DNA of 64,000 bases from Bradyrhizobium sp. URHD0069. GTDB taxonomy: Bacteria > Pseudomonadota > Alphaproteobacteria > Rhizobiales > Xanthobacteraceae. Location of the stretch: the NCBI RefSeq assembly GCF_000701345.1, contig NZ_JNIJ01000014.1, positions 112,943 to 176,942 of the forward strand. Reading direction: 5' to 3'. The translations under genes and the position numbers were made by a program. Positions within the stretch are counted from its first letter, which is position 1. The number at the start of each line of letters is the position of its first letter. Below the pieces are notes generated by a model. It was not told the DNA's origin and made no database searches. It was given only the letters and a program-made list of their open reading frames with translations. Below are positions 45,065 to 52,369 of this stretch, piece by piece.

Positions 45065-46239
45065 GCGCGCGATTTCTCGGGCTGGCCGACTAACTTCTTG
45101 CAATAGGCCGCTCCCTCGCTCAGCGCATCGCGTCCCTTCCAGGCCAGATGAGTCAGGCGTCCGGTCAAGGATTGATGGCGGCGCAGGCTGCGCGATCCCA
45201 GAACATGGCCGATATTGTCTGGAAACCGGCTCACCTCGGCTTCCACCAGAACGGCGATCGCGTTCATCAGATCGCGGAGCCGCGCGCCCCAATCGGACTG
45301 GTCGAACAGATCGATCCGGACCTGCAATGCGTATTCGGTGTCGTAGAGATCGGTCAGCAGATGCTTGGCGACCAGAACCCGATTAGCCTTGAGCGCGCTG
45401 CGCAGCGCCAACCGCTTGTCCTCCAGCCGGTCGAGCACCATCGAAATTGTAATGGCATAAGGGGTGGCAGCGACGTCAGCGGCGTTTTTGCTGGGCGCGG
45501 CCTTGGTGGCAAGACGGATCAGGTGCCAGGAAGTTTTGAGTTGGTTGGCAACCAGCGTCAGCGCAAAGGGAAGTGCGTCGGGGTGTTTTTTTCCGAACGC
45601 GTCCAGCAACGCCGTTACCTTGAGAATCCGCGCGTCATCGAACTTTGCGATCGTGGAGGGGAGCGCATCATTGAACTGCGCCAGCGCGTCGCGGGCGCGC
45701 AGCACGCACATCATCTTGATCAGGTCGCCATAGGCCGCGCGTGAAGTAGTATAGGTCGCGAGTTTGTTCCGGGTTTGATCGGCGCCGTCCGGCGAGCTGA
45801 GCGTGCTATCGAGATATTTGCCGACCTTGGTCTGGAACGTGGCGGCGACCCGGCGGGCTTGGCGCAGATTGTCGGCGGCGATCAGCCGGTTGATCTCCTT
45901 GACATAGTCGCGCGCCATCGTCGGCAGCAGATCTCGGCTGATCCATTCCCAGAGGGGAGACAGCGAACCACTCAGGATCCGGCCGGAATTGGCATGCTCC
46001 GGAGCGCCGTCGACGAGCAACGGTTCCAACGGCGCAAAGAAATGCCGCGAGGGATTGCCGGCGCGATGTTGAGCAGACTCATCCTTGCGGAATTCGGCGC
46101 GCAGTCTGGCCAGAATCTCTGCGGAGCCGGGCATCTCGGTGCCGCAGACCTCCAGCCGCTCGAGTTCGGTCAAAAGACTGCCGCGCGCCAGCGGCGTCAG
46201 CTTGTTCAGATACGCCTCGATCCGAGTGGCCTGGGCCAT
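45061..46239 (-). CDS. Conserved-looking helical protein of unknown function
   Basis: The 392-residue soluble, mainly alpha-helical protein starts MAQATRIEAYLNKLTPLARG and contains LRDLMNAIAVLVEAEVSRFPDNIGHVLGSRSLRRHQSLTGR. There is no signal peptide, membrane span or catalytic motif. The start at 46239 is chosen because the upstream in-frame part is unlike protein. An intrinsic terminator on its own strand lies ~100 nt upstream of the start. Its stop codon lies in the dispersed repeat. Confidence 0.75.
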   Translation of the reverse strand: MAQATRIEAYLNKLTPLARGSLLTELERLEVCGTEMPGSAEILARLRAEFRKDESAQHRAGNPSRHFFAPLEPLLVDGAPEHANSGRILSGSLSPLWEWISRDLLPTMARDYVKEINRLIAADNLRQARRVAATFQTKVGKYLDSTLSSPDGADQTRNKLATYTTSRAAYGDLIKMMCVLRARDALAQFNDALPSTIAKFDDARILKVTALLDAFGKKHPDALPFALTLVANQLKTSWHLIRLATKAAPSKNAADVAATPYAITISMVLDRLEDKRLALRSALKANRVLVAKHLLTDLYDTEYALQVRIDLFDQSDWGARLRDLMNAIAVLVEAEVSRFPDNIGHVLGSRSLRRHQSLTGRLTHLAWKGRDALSEGAAYCKKLVGQPEKSRA

Positions 46240-46340
46240 TACAGCGAATTTTCCGCAAGTTGACGAAATATTAAGCATCAGTCCGCCGCCCACAGGCGCG
46301 GCTGGCGGGATGGAAGCATGCAAACAGTTCTCGCTGGATT

Positions 46341-46365
46341 AAAAAAGCCCCGTGAAACTACGGGC
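46341..46365 (-). terminator. Intrinsic terminator on the minus strand
   Basis: On the minus strand GCCCGT and ACGGGGC form a stem (one G bulge) with loop AGTTTC, followed by six T. No minus-strand gene is seen upstream, so it either ends an unannotated small RNA or sits in the leader of the 392-residue protein's transcript. Confidence 0.55.
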
Positions 46366-46854
46366 ATGCGTTTGCCCTCTTCTCAGTTGAGCTGCGGAGG
46401 TTGGTCCGTCATCGCGACATTCACCGCGATATGCGATCGTTTCGCGCCGAATCCTTGCAATGACGACGTTTTTCCGTTCGAGCCTTTGTCGAAATCTTCG
46501 TGGCCTTGCTAAGTAAAAATTAACCAGCGACGAGGTTAGGCCCGTTTAAGAAATTGCTGCGTCAGCTCAACGGGCCAATGACCGCGCTGTTACGCTACCT
46601 GGGCGGGATCAGGCAGCCCCCACGAGTTTTCGCAGGCGCGGCACCGGTGTAGGCCGCGTCGGAAGTTTGTATCAAGTTGTGTCAGGTCGAGACATCAGTC
46701 ATCAACCAACCGCCGCGGCAGATTCCCTGCAGGGTTGCGTTTTCGTCTGTCATCCGCGCACCTAGCCTGGCGAATTGGTGTTCGCGTCGCGGTGAAATCG
46801 TTCTGCGATACCCGCCTGGAATTTTTCCGATTCGCTTCGTTCGAGAGTCTGCCC
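46366..46854. other. Intergenic region before cheR
   Basis: No protein gene is supported in this 489-nt stretch. It contains the cheR promoter and, on the minus strand, room for a small RNA ending at the terminator at 46341-46365. Confidence 0.4.
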
Positions 46855-47736
46855 GTGACCCCGCCCGATTACGAATACCTGCGCAAGCTTCTCAAGTACC
46901 ATTCCGGCCTCGATCTGTCTGCCGACAAGCAATATTTGATTGAAAGCCGGTTGCTGCCGCTTTCGCAGAAAGCCGGTCTGTCCGGCATCAGCGAACTCGT
47001 GCAGAAAATGAAAGGCGGCGCCGCTTCTATCGCCACCCAGGTGGTCGAGGCCATGACCACCAACGAGACCTTCTTTTTCCGCGACAAGGTTCCGTTCGAA
47101 CACTTTCGTGATTCGATTATGCCGCAAATCTTGCGGGCGCGCGCCAGCCGCAAGAGCATTCGGATCTGGTGCGCCGCCGGCTCCACGGGTCAGGAACCTT
47201 ATTCACTGGCGACGTGCCTGAAGGAAATGAGCACCGCGATCGCCGGCTGGCGAATAGAAATCCTCGCGACCGATCTTTCGCAGGAGGTGCTCGAGAAATC
47301 CAGGTCCGGAATATACAGTCAATTCGAGGTCCAGCGTGGCCTTCCGATTCAAATGCTGCTCAAGTACTTCAAGCAGGTCGGAGAGTTATGGCAAATCAAT
47401 CCCGACATTCGCGCGATGGTTCAGCACCGGCAGCTGAATTTGCTGCACGATTTCTCCGCACTCGGTGCCTTTGACGTGATTTTCTGCAGGAACGTTCTGA
47501 TCTACTTCGATCAGGACACCAAGATCAACACTTTCAATCGACTTGCCAGAGCGACCGAGCCGGACGGCTTCCTCGTGCTCGGCGCGGCGGAAACCGTGGT
47601 CGGGTTGACCGATGCCTTCAAGCCCTGTCCGCAACGCGCCAGTCTCTTTCGCCCTGGCGCGGCGCGCGCGACACCCACGAAGATGCCTGCCGTTGGCGTG
47701 GTTGCGCCGAAGGTCGCTGTGATGGCGAGTTTATGA
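46855..47736 (+). CDS. cheR: CheR-type protein-glutamate O-methyltransferase
   Basis: The 293-residue protein has an N-terminal helical CheR_N domain (YEYLRKLLKYHSGLDLSADKQYLIESRL) and a SAM-binding domain (IRIWCAAGSTGQEPYS, ILATDLSQEVL, FDVIFCRNVLIYF). It methylates glutamates of chemoreceptors. GTG 46855 is the expected start (TPPDYEYLRKLL follows); the frame is open further upstream. The next gene is PilZ-like after 4 nt. No other che gene is in the window, so it is an orphan CheR. Confidence 0.9.
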   Translation: MTPPDYEYLRKLLKYHSGLDLSADKQYLIESRLLPLSQKAGLSGISELVQKMKGGAASIATQVVEAMTTNETFFFRDKVPFEHFRDSIMPQILRARASRKSIRIWCAAGSTGQEPYSLATCLKEMSTAIAGWRIEILATDLSQEVLEKSRSGIYSQFEVQRGLPIQMLLKYFKQVGELWQINPDIRAMVQHRQLNLLHDFSALGAFDVIFCRNVLIYFDQDTKINTFNRLARATEPDGFLVLGAAETVVGLTDAFKPCPQRASLFRPGAARATPTKMPAVGVVAPKVAVMASL

Positions 47737-47740
47737 CAAA

Positions 47741-48058
47741 ATGATGGATGACAACAAAACCCCGCGCGTGACGTTCAGTCATGGATACGGCGTCTGCATC
47801 ATGGGCATTGACGGAACGTGGCGTCGGGATTGTGTTCTCAACGCGATATCCGACAACGACGCCATGCTCACGGTGGAGGGGTCTATTCAGGGCCTCAACC
47901 TCAAGGAGTTCTTTCTGCTGTTGTCGTCGACCGGCCTGGCCTATCGCCGATGCGAACTTGTCCGCGTCAACGGCGCGGAAATTGACATCCAGTTTCTGAA
48001 GGCAAGGAACAAGAAAAAGAAGTCGGGCGTCAGTCAAGACACTCATATGAGCCAGTGA
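47741..48058 (+). CDS. PilZ-like domain protein
   Basis: The 105-residue protein resembles a single PilZ-type barrel: WRRDCVLNAISDNDAMLTVEGSIQG and YRRCELVRVNGAEIDIQFL. The canonical c-di-GMP motifs RxxxR and DxSxxG are imperfect (WRRDC at the first; SDNDA at the second), so c-di-GMP binding is uncertain. It starts 4 nt after cheR and is almost certainly cotranscribed with it. Start: ATG 47741 or 47744. Confidence 0.7.
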   Translation: MMDDNKTPRVTFSHGYGVCIMGIDGTWRRDCVLNAISDNDAMLTVEGSIQGLNLKEFFLLLSSTGLAYRRCELVRVNGAEIDIQFLKARNKKKKSGVSQDTHMSQ

Positions 48059-48378
48059 ATGCATCGGGCCGGCTGAGTTCGCTCAGTCCGGTGATGCTGC
48101 TGCGACTGCGACGAAACGGCCGAATGCCGGTTCCATGTTTTGAATTTCATGGCATCCAAGCAGAAAATCAACGGCTGCGCCGAGCTCGCGTTGCACACAT
48201 TGCACGCACACCAAATTGCGCCGAAGCGCCGCTGCTATTCAATTCTGCATGCGTGCTCTCCTTCGCGCGACTTGTGCGGCAAGTCATCGTCCCATACAAA
48301 TACGGCAAGTCCCGATCTGGCAGTCGAGCACTCTCTGGCGTGCATGCGTCGTTTTTCAAATTGTATGGACGATGACAC
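48059..48378 (+). other. Intergenic region before the FixJ-type gene
   Basis: These 320 nt contain short open frames without coding-like composition. It should hold the promoter of the response regulator unless that gene is transcribed from cheR. Confidence 0.4.
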
Positions 48379-49014
48379 ATGGCCGAGGAACTAACCGCTC
48401 GCGGCGAAATTTTCGTGGTCGACAACGATCCTGCCGTACGCGACACGCTTTCCACGGTTTTGGCGGCCGCCGGCTATCAGGTGGTCTGCTTCGCAGACGG
48501 TGCCGCGCTGTTGGAAGTCGTGCGAACGCGAACCCCTTCCTGCATCCTGCTCGACGTGCATATCCCCGGTAAATCCGGCTTCGATATTCTGAAGGAACTG
48601 CACGGCGAGAATTATCCCGCGCCGATCTTCATGATCTCCGGGCAGGGCGATATCGCCATGGCCGTCAGCGCCATCAAGAACGGTGCGCTGGATTTCATCG
48701 AAAAGCCGTTCCGGGGCAACGAGATCGTTGCCCGGCTGGATGAAGCGATCGGGGCATATGCACGCCGACAGGCGGAGGCTCTGGCGTCAAAAGTCGCATC
48801 GCTTCATTTGCCCGGGCGCGAGCCATTGACGCGGCGCGAGCGCGAAGTGCTGGAGCAATTTGCATCCGGCGCTTCCAACAAGGAGGCCGGGCGCCACCTT
48901 GGAATCAGCCCGCGCACGATCGAAGATCATCGCGCCAACATCATGAAAAAGCTCGGCGCAAGAAACGCAGCCGATCTGATCCGGATTGTGATGACCGCTC
49001 CGCGCAACTCCTGA
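48379..49014 (+). CDS. FixJ-family response regulator
   Basis: The 211-residue protein has a receiver domain with acidic pair FVVDNDPA, phospho-acceptor Asp in ILLDVHIPG, Ser in MISGQGDIA and Lys in IEKPFRG, followed by a LuxR-type helix-turn-helix (LTRREREVLEQFASGASNKE, SPRTIEDHRANIMKKLG). It may belong with cheR-pilZ. No intact kinase is adjacent; on the opposite strand just downstream lies the remnant of a hybrid kinase's receiver tail. Confidence 0.9.
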   Translation: MAEELTARGEIFVVDNDPAVRDTLSTVLAAAGYQVVCFADGAALLEVVRTRTPSCILLDVHIPGKSGFDILKELHGENYPAPIFMISGQGDIAMAVSAIKNGALDFIEKPFRGNEIVARLDEAIGAYARRQAEALASKVASLHLPGREPLTRREREVLEQFASGASNKEAGRHLGISPRTIEDHRANIMKKLGARNAADLIRIVMTAPRNS

Positions 49015-49029
49015 GAAGCAGTCGGGGCA

Positions 49030-49160
49030 TTACCGGCGAGTGCCTTCCGGATCATCCTGGCCATATCGGATTTGCGGTATGGCTTGGCGAGCGGCAAAAC
49101 GCCGGCGTCGAGCCGGCCGTGGTGAATGATCAATCCTGCATCCGAACCATCGGCCTCGGG
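49030..49160 (-). pseudogene. Relic of a hybrid histidine kinase C-terminal receiver
   Basis: The minus-strand frame reads IIHHGRLDAGVLPLAKPYRK followed by SDMARMIRKALAG, matching the last 35 residues of hybrid-kinase receivers (typically A.VHHGRLDPGV.LI.KP...). An in-frame TGA at 49161-49163 cuts it off, and no earlier part of the receiver or kinase remains. Confidence 0.6.
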
Positions 49161-49281
49161 TCAGTGGCAGGAATTCGCGCTTAAAATTAGCGCTTATTGG
49201 ATAGACGACAGCCAAAGCCGGGGCTTGCTCGGCGTGGACGGCCTGTGAGATGACCTAACGGGACATCCAACAGGGACCATA

Positions 49282-51018
49282 ATGACCAACAAGAAAACCC
49301 CGGAAACGCTCCGCAGCGCGCGCTGGTTTGCGCCCGACGATCTTCGTGCCTTCGGGCATCGCTCACGCGCCATGCAGATGGGCTACGCGCCGGAGGAGTG
49401 GAAGGACCGTCCGGTTATCGCGATCCTCAATACCTGGTCGGACGCGCAACCCTGCCACATGCATTTCAAGTCGCGCGTCGACGATGTCAAACGTGGCATC
49501 CTCATGGCCGGCGGCTTTCCCCTGGAATTGCCGGCGCTGTCGCTGTCGGAATCCTTCCTGAAGCCGACCACCATGCTCTACCGCAATCTGCTGGCGATGG
49601 ATGCCGAGGAGCTGTTGCGCGGTCACCCCGTTGACGGCGTGGTGCTGATGGGCGGTTGCGACAAGACCACGCCGGCGCTGCTGCTGGGCGCCACCAGCAT
49701 GAATTTGCCGGCGATCTATCTGCCCGCCGGGCCGATGCTGCGCGGCAACTGGAAGGGCAAGACCCTGGGTTCGGGTTCCGACGCCTGGAAATACTGGGAC
49801 GAGCGGCGTGCGGGGAAAATCTCCGACAAGGACTGGGTCGATGTCGAGGCCGGCATCGCCCGCAGCTACGGCACCTGCATGACCATGGGCACCGCCTCCA
49901 CCATGACCGCGATCGCCGAATCGATCGGCATGACGCTGCCGGGGGCGTCGTCGATTCCGGCTGCGGACGCGGGCCACATCCGCATGAGTTCGGAATCCGG
50001 CCGGCGCATCGTCGAGATGGTGTGGGAAGACCTGACGCCGAAAAAGATCCAGACCCGCAAGGCGTTCGAAAACGCCATCACGGTGGCGATGGCGATGGGC
50101 TGCTCGACCAACGCGATCATTCATTTGATCGCGCAGGCGCGCCGCGCCGGCCAGGATATCGGGCTCGATGATTTCGAGACCGCCAGCCGCAAGGTGCCTG
50201 TGATCGCCAACGTCCGGCCGAGCGGCGACACCTATCTGATGGAGGATTTCTTCTATGCCGGGGGTTTGCCCGGCCTGATGAGCCGGATCCGGGATCATCT
50301 GCACCTCGATTGCGTGACGGTCACCGGCAAGACGCTCGGCGAGAACATCGCTGATGCCGAAGTCTACAATGATGATGTCATCCGCACGGTTGCCAACCCA
50401 ATCTATGCCGAGGGCGCGCTCGCCGTGCTGAAGGGCAACCTTGCCCCGGACGGCTGCGTGATCAAACCCAGCGCCTGCGAACCGCGCTTCCTCAAGCATA
50501 CCGGTCCGGCGCTGGTGTTCGACGATTATCCTGCCATGAAGAAGGCGATCGACGATCCCAATCTCGAAGTCACTGCCGATCATGTCCTGATCCTGCGCAA
50601 TGCCGGGCCGCAGGGCGGTCCGGGCATGCCGGAATGGGGCATGCTGCCGATCCCCACAAAACTGGTGAAGCAGGGCGTCCGCGACATGGTGCGGCTGTCG
50701 GATGCCCGCATGAGCGGCACCAGTTACGGCGCGTGCATCCTGCATGTCTCGCCGGAATCCTATATCGGCGGGCCCTTGGCGCTGGTGCGCACCGGCGACC
50801 GCATCACGCTCGACGTCGCGGCGCGCACTATCAATCTCGATGTGACCCAGGCCGAGCTTGCGAAGCGCCGCGCCGCATGGAAGCCGCCCGAGCCTCGCTT
50901 CGAGCGCGGCTACGGCTGGATGTTCACGCGCCACATCCGGCAGGCCAATGAAGGCTGCGATTTCGATTTCCTCGAAACCGGGTTCGGCGCGCCGGTCGGC
51001 GAACCATCGATTTACTGA
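49282..51018 (+). CDS. IlvD/Edd-family sugar-acid dehydratase, L-arabonate dehydratase type
   Basis: The 578-residue [2Fe-2S] dehydratase has the three cluster cysteines at C58 (SDAQPCHMHF), C126 (MGGCDKTTP) and C199 (YGTCMTMGTAST), one residue off the numbering of the Rhizobium L-arabinonate dehydratase (C59/C127/C200, family knowledge). SDARMSGTSYG near residue 479 holds the proposed catalytic Ser. Length and the N-terminal LRSARWFAPDDLRAFGHRSR favour a sugar-acid dehydratase over IlvD or Edd. It would make a 2-keto-3-deoxy acid from a pentonate. No other pentose gene is adjacent. ATG 49282 is 20 nt downstream of an AACGGGA segment. Confidence 0.87.
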   Translation: MTNKKTPETLRSARWFAPDDLRAFGHRSRAMQMGYAPEEWKDRPVIAILNTWSDAQPCHMHFKSRVDDVKRGILMAGGFPLELPALSLSESFLKPTTMLYRNLLAMDAEELLRGHPVDGVVLMGGCDKTTPALLLGATSMNLPAIYLPAGPMLRGNWKGKTLGSGSDAWKYWDERRAGKISDKDWVDVEAGIARSYGTCMTMGTASTMTAIAESIGMTLPGASSIPAADAGHIRMSSESGRRIVEMVWEDLTPKKIQTRKAFENAITVAMAMGCSTNAIIHLIAQARRAGQDIGLDDFETASRKVPVIANVRPSGDTYLMEDFFYAGGLPGLMSRIRDHLHLDCVTVTGKTLGENIADAEVYNDDVIRTVANPIYAEGALAVLKGNLAPDGCVIKPSACEPRFLKHTGPALVFDDYPAMKKAIDDPNLEVTADHVLILRNAGPQGGPGMPEWGMLPIPTKLVKQGVRDMVRLSDARMSGTSYGACILHVSPESYIGGPLALVRTGDRITLDVAARTINLDVTQAELAKRRAAWKPPEPRFERGYGWMFTRHIRQANEGCDFDFLETGFGAPVGEPSIY

Positions 51019-51026
51019 TCGTCATT

Positions 51027-51108
51027 CCCCGCGCAAGCGCGTAGCGCTTGTCGCCCCGCGCAAGCGCGTAGCGCTTGTCGCCCGCGCGCAAGTGCGTAGC
51101 GCTTGTCG
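51027..51108 (+). repeat. Three tandem 27/28-bp hairpin repeats
   Basis: Copies lie at 51027-51053, 51054-51080 (identical, 27 bp) and 51081-51108 (variant). Each has the inverted core CAAGCGC-GTA-GCGCTTG (third copy with one change). They start 9 nt after the dehydratase stop and probably fold in its 3' UTR. Confidence 0.85.
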
Positions 51109-51174
51109 CCGGCGCGCGAAGGGTTGCACCGCTATGCGGCTGCATCGCGCCCGGGCTACGAGTACTGAGGCGAT

Positions 51175-51612
51175 TCAGTTCCGACCCACCGTGGCGTCCT
51201 GTTTCCGCAGCACGGTGGTCTTCTCGCCCGGTTCGACCTGATCGATGACAAGCAATTTTATCGGCTCCGTGCCGATGTTCTCGGCCTTGTGCCATTGTCC
51301 GCGCGATTCAACGATGAAGTCACCGGACTTGTATTCCTCGCTCTTGCCGGTCCCGGTATTGGTGATGCGCAGCCGGCCGGAGAGCATGTATCCGTAGCGC
51401 TGGGAGTTATGCTCGTGCTCGGGCAATTTGGCGCCCGGCTGAATCTCGTAAATCGATGTGATGAGCTGGATCTTGCCCTGCGGCAGCACGATCGGCTGCC
51501 CGCTTGAGGTGACGGCAGTGCTGAGCAACGGGCTTATCTTGACCGGATCGGCTTTCGCGGACAGCGGTGCCGCGAGCATCAGCGCCACGGCCGTTACATA
51601 CATTCTTCTCAT
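51175..51612 (-). CDS. Secreted cupin-domain protein
   Basis: The 145-residue protein has a signal peptide (MYVTAVALMLAAPLSAKA) and one cupin barrel with motif 1 PGAKLPEHEHNSQRYGYMLSG (His-X-His and Tyr) and motif 2 DFIVESRGQWHKAENIG. It could bind a metal in the periplasm; a catalytic role is not evident. ATG 51612 has AAGGAAT at good spacing; the in-frame upstream region is not signal-like. Confidence 0.8.
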   Translation of the reverse strand: MRRMYVTAVALMLAAPLSAKADPVKISPLLSTAVTSSGQPIVLPQGKIQLITSIYEIQPGAKLPEHEHNSQRYGYMLSGRLRITNTGTGKSEEYKSGDFIVESRGQWHKAENIGTEPIKLLVIDQVEPGEKTTVLRKQDATVGRN

Positions 51613-51800
51613 GAGATATTCCTTCGCCAGCATTGCGCGCTCATGCAGCGCCGGCTTCAAAAACCATGATCTGAAGCGCGGATAGCAGGGCCGGATACCG
51701 TCAACCCGGTCTTCAATTTGGGCGGCGGGCATTACGGCGCAACGTCAACGCCGCTGAAAATTGTGTTACCGCTGTCATGCCCTGCGGAGCCGCGGTGAAC

Positions 51801-52361
51801 TCACAGCATCTGCGGCTTGAACAGCTTGCGATATCGGCTGGTGTTGGCGCCCGAGATCATGAACTCGCCGTCGCCGCGGTAGTGAATCGTCTTCGGATAT
51901 TTGGGCGAGGTCGCCACATGCGCCTTCACCACTTCGAGGACGAACAGGCTGTATTTCCGGATCAAGCTTGAATCCGTCAGCCTGCATTCGAAATTCGCGT
52001 AGCATTCGTCGATCAGCGGAGCGCGGACCTGGCTGCCGGGCTTTGGCGTGAGGCCAAATTCGGCGAACTTGTCGATATCCCGTCCGGAACTGTTGCCTAT
52101 CTTCACGACCTTGGCGGCGAGGTCTTCGGTCGGAATGTTGATCACGCATTGTTTGCTGCTGCGGATCATCTCGAAGCTATGGTTCTGGGTCCAGATGTAG
52201 CAGCCGATCAGGGAGGGTGTGAATTCCATGATCATGTGCCAGCCCATGGTCATGATGTTGGTCTCGCCTTTGTGCGCGGAACTGACGAGGACGATGGGTC
52301 CCGGCTCGAGAAAGCGGCGGACATTACTGGTGGGGAAATCCTTCTTGGTATAATTCGGCAT
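51801..52361 (-). CDS. Flavin reductase-like (FMN-binding split barrel) protein
   Basis: The 186-residue protein starts MPNYTKKDFPTSNVRRFLEPGPIV, with TNIMTMGWHMIMEFTPSLIGCYI and SSKQCVINIPTEDLAAKVVKIG, typical of the flavin reductase-like domain. It would bind FMN; the partner is unknown. It starts 8 nt after the S9 peptidase gene and is cotranscribed with it. The long upstream open frame is antisense shadow inside the peptidase gene. Confidence 0.83.
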   Translation of the reverse strand: MPNYTKKDFPTSNVRRFLEPGPIVLVSSAHKGETNIMTMGWHMIMEFTPSLIGCYIWTQNHSFEMIRSSKQCVINIPTEDLAAKVVKIGNSSGRDIDKFAEFGLTPKPGSQVRAPLIDECYANFECRLTDSSLIRKYSLFVLEVVKAHVATSPKYPKTIHYRGDGEFMISGANTSRYRKLFKPQML

Positions 52362-52369
52362 GGCTCTTC

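Noticed and set aside
49363..50934. Very long antisense open frame inside the IlvD/Edd dehydratase gene
   Set aside because: High GC makes antisense frames open by chance; the product has no protein-like features and the sense gene is certain.
51027..51108. Tandem repeats considered as a small CRISPR array
   Set aside because: Units are directly adjacent with no spacers, and no cas genes are present.
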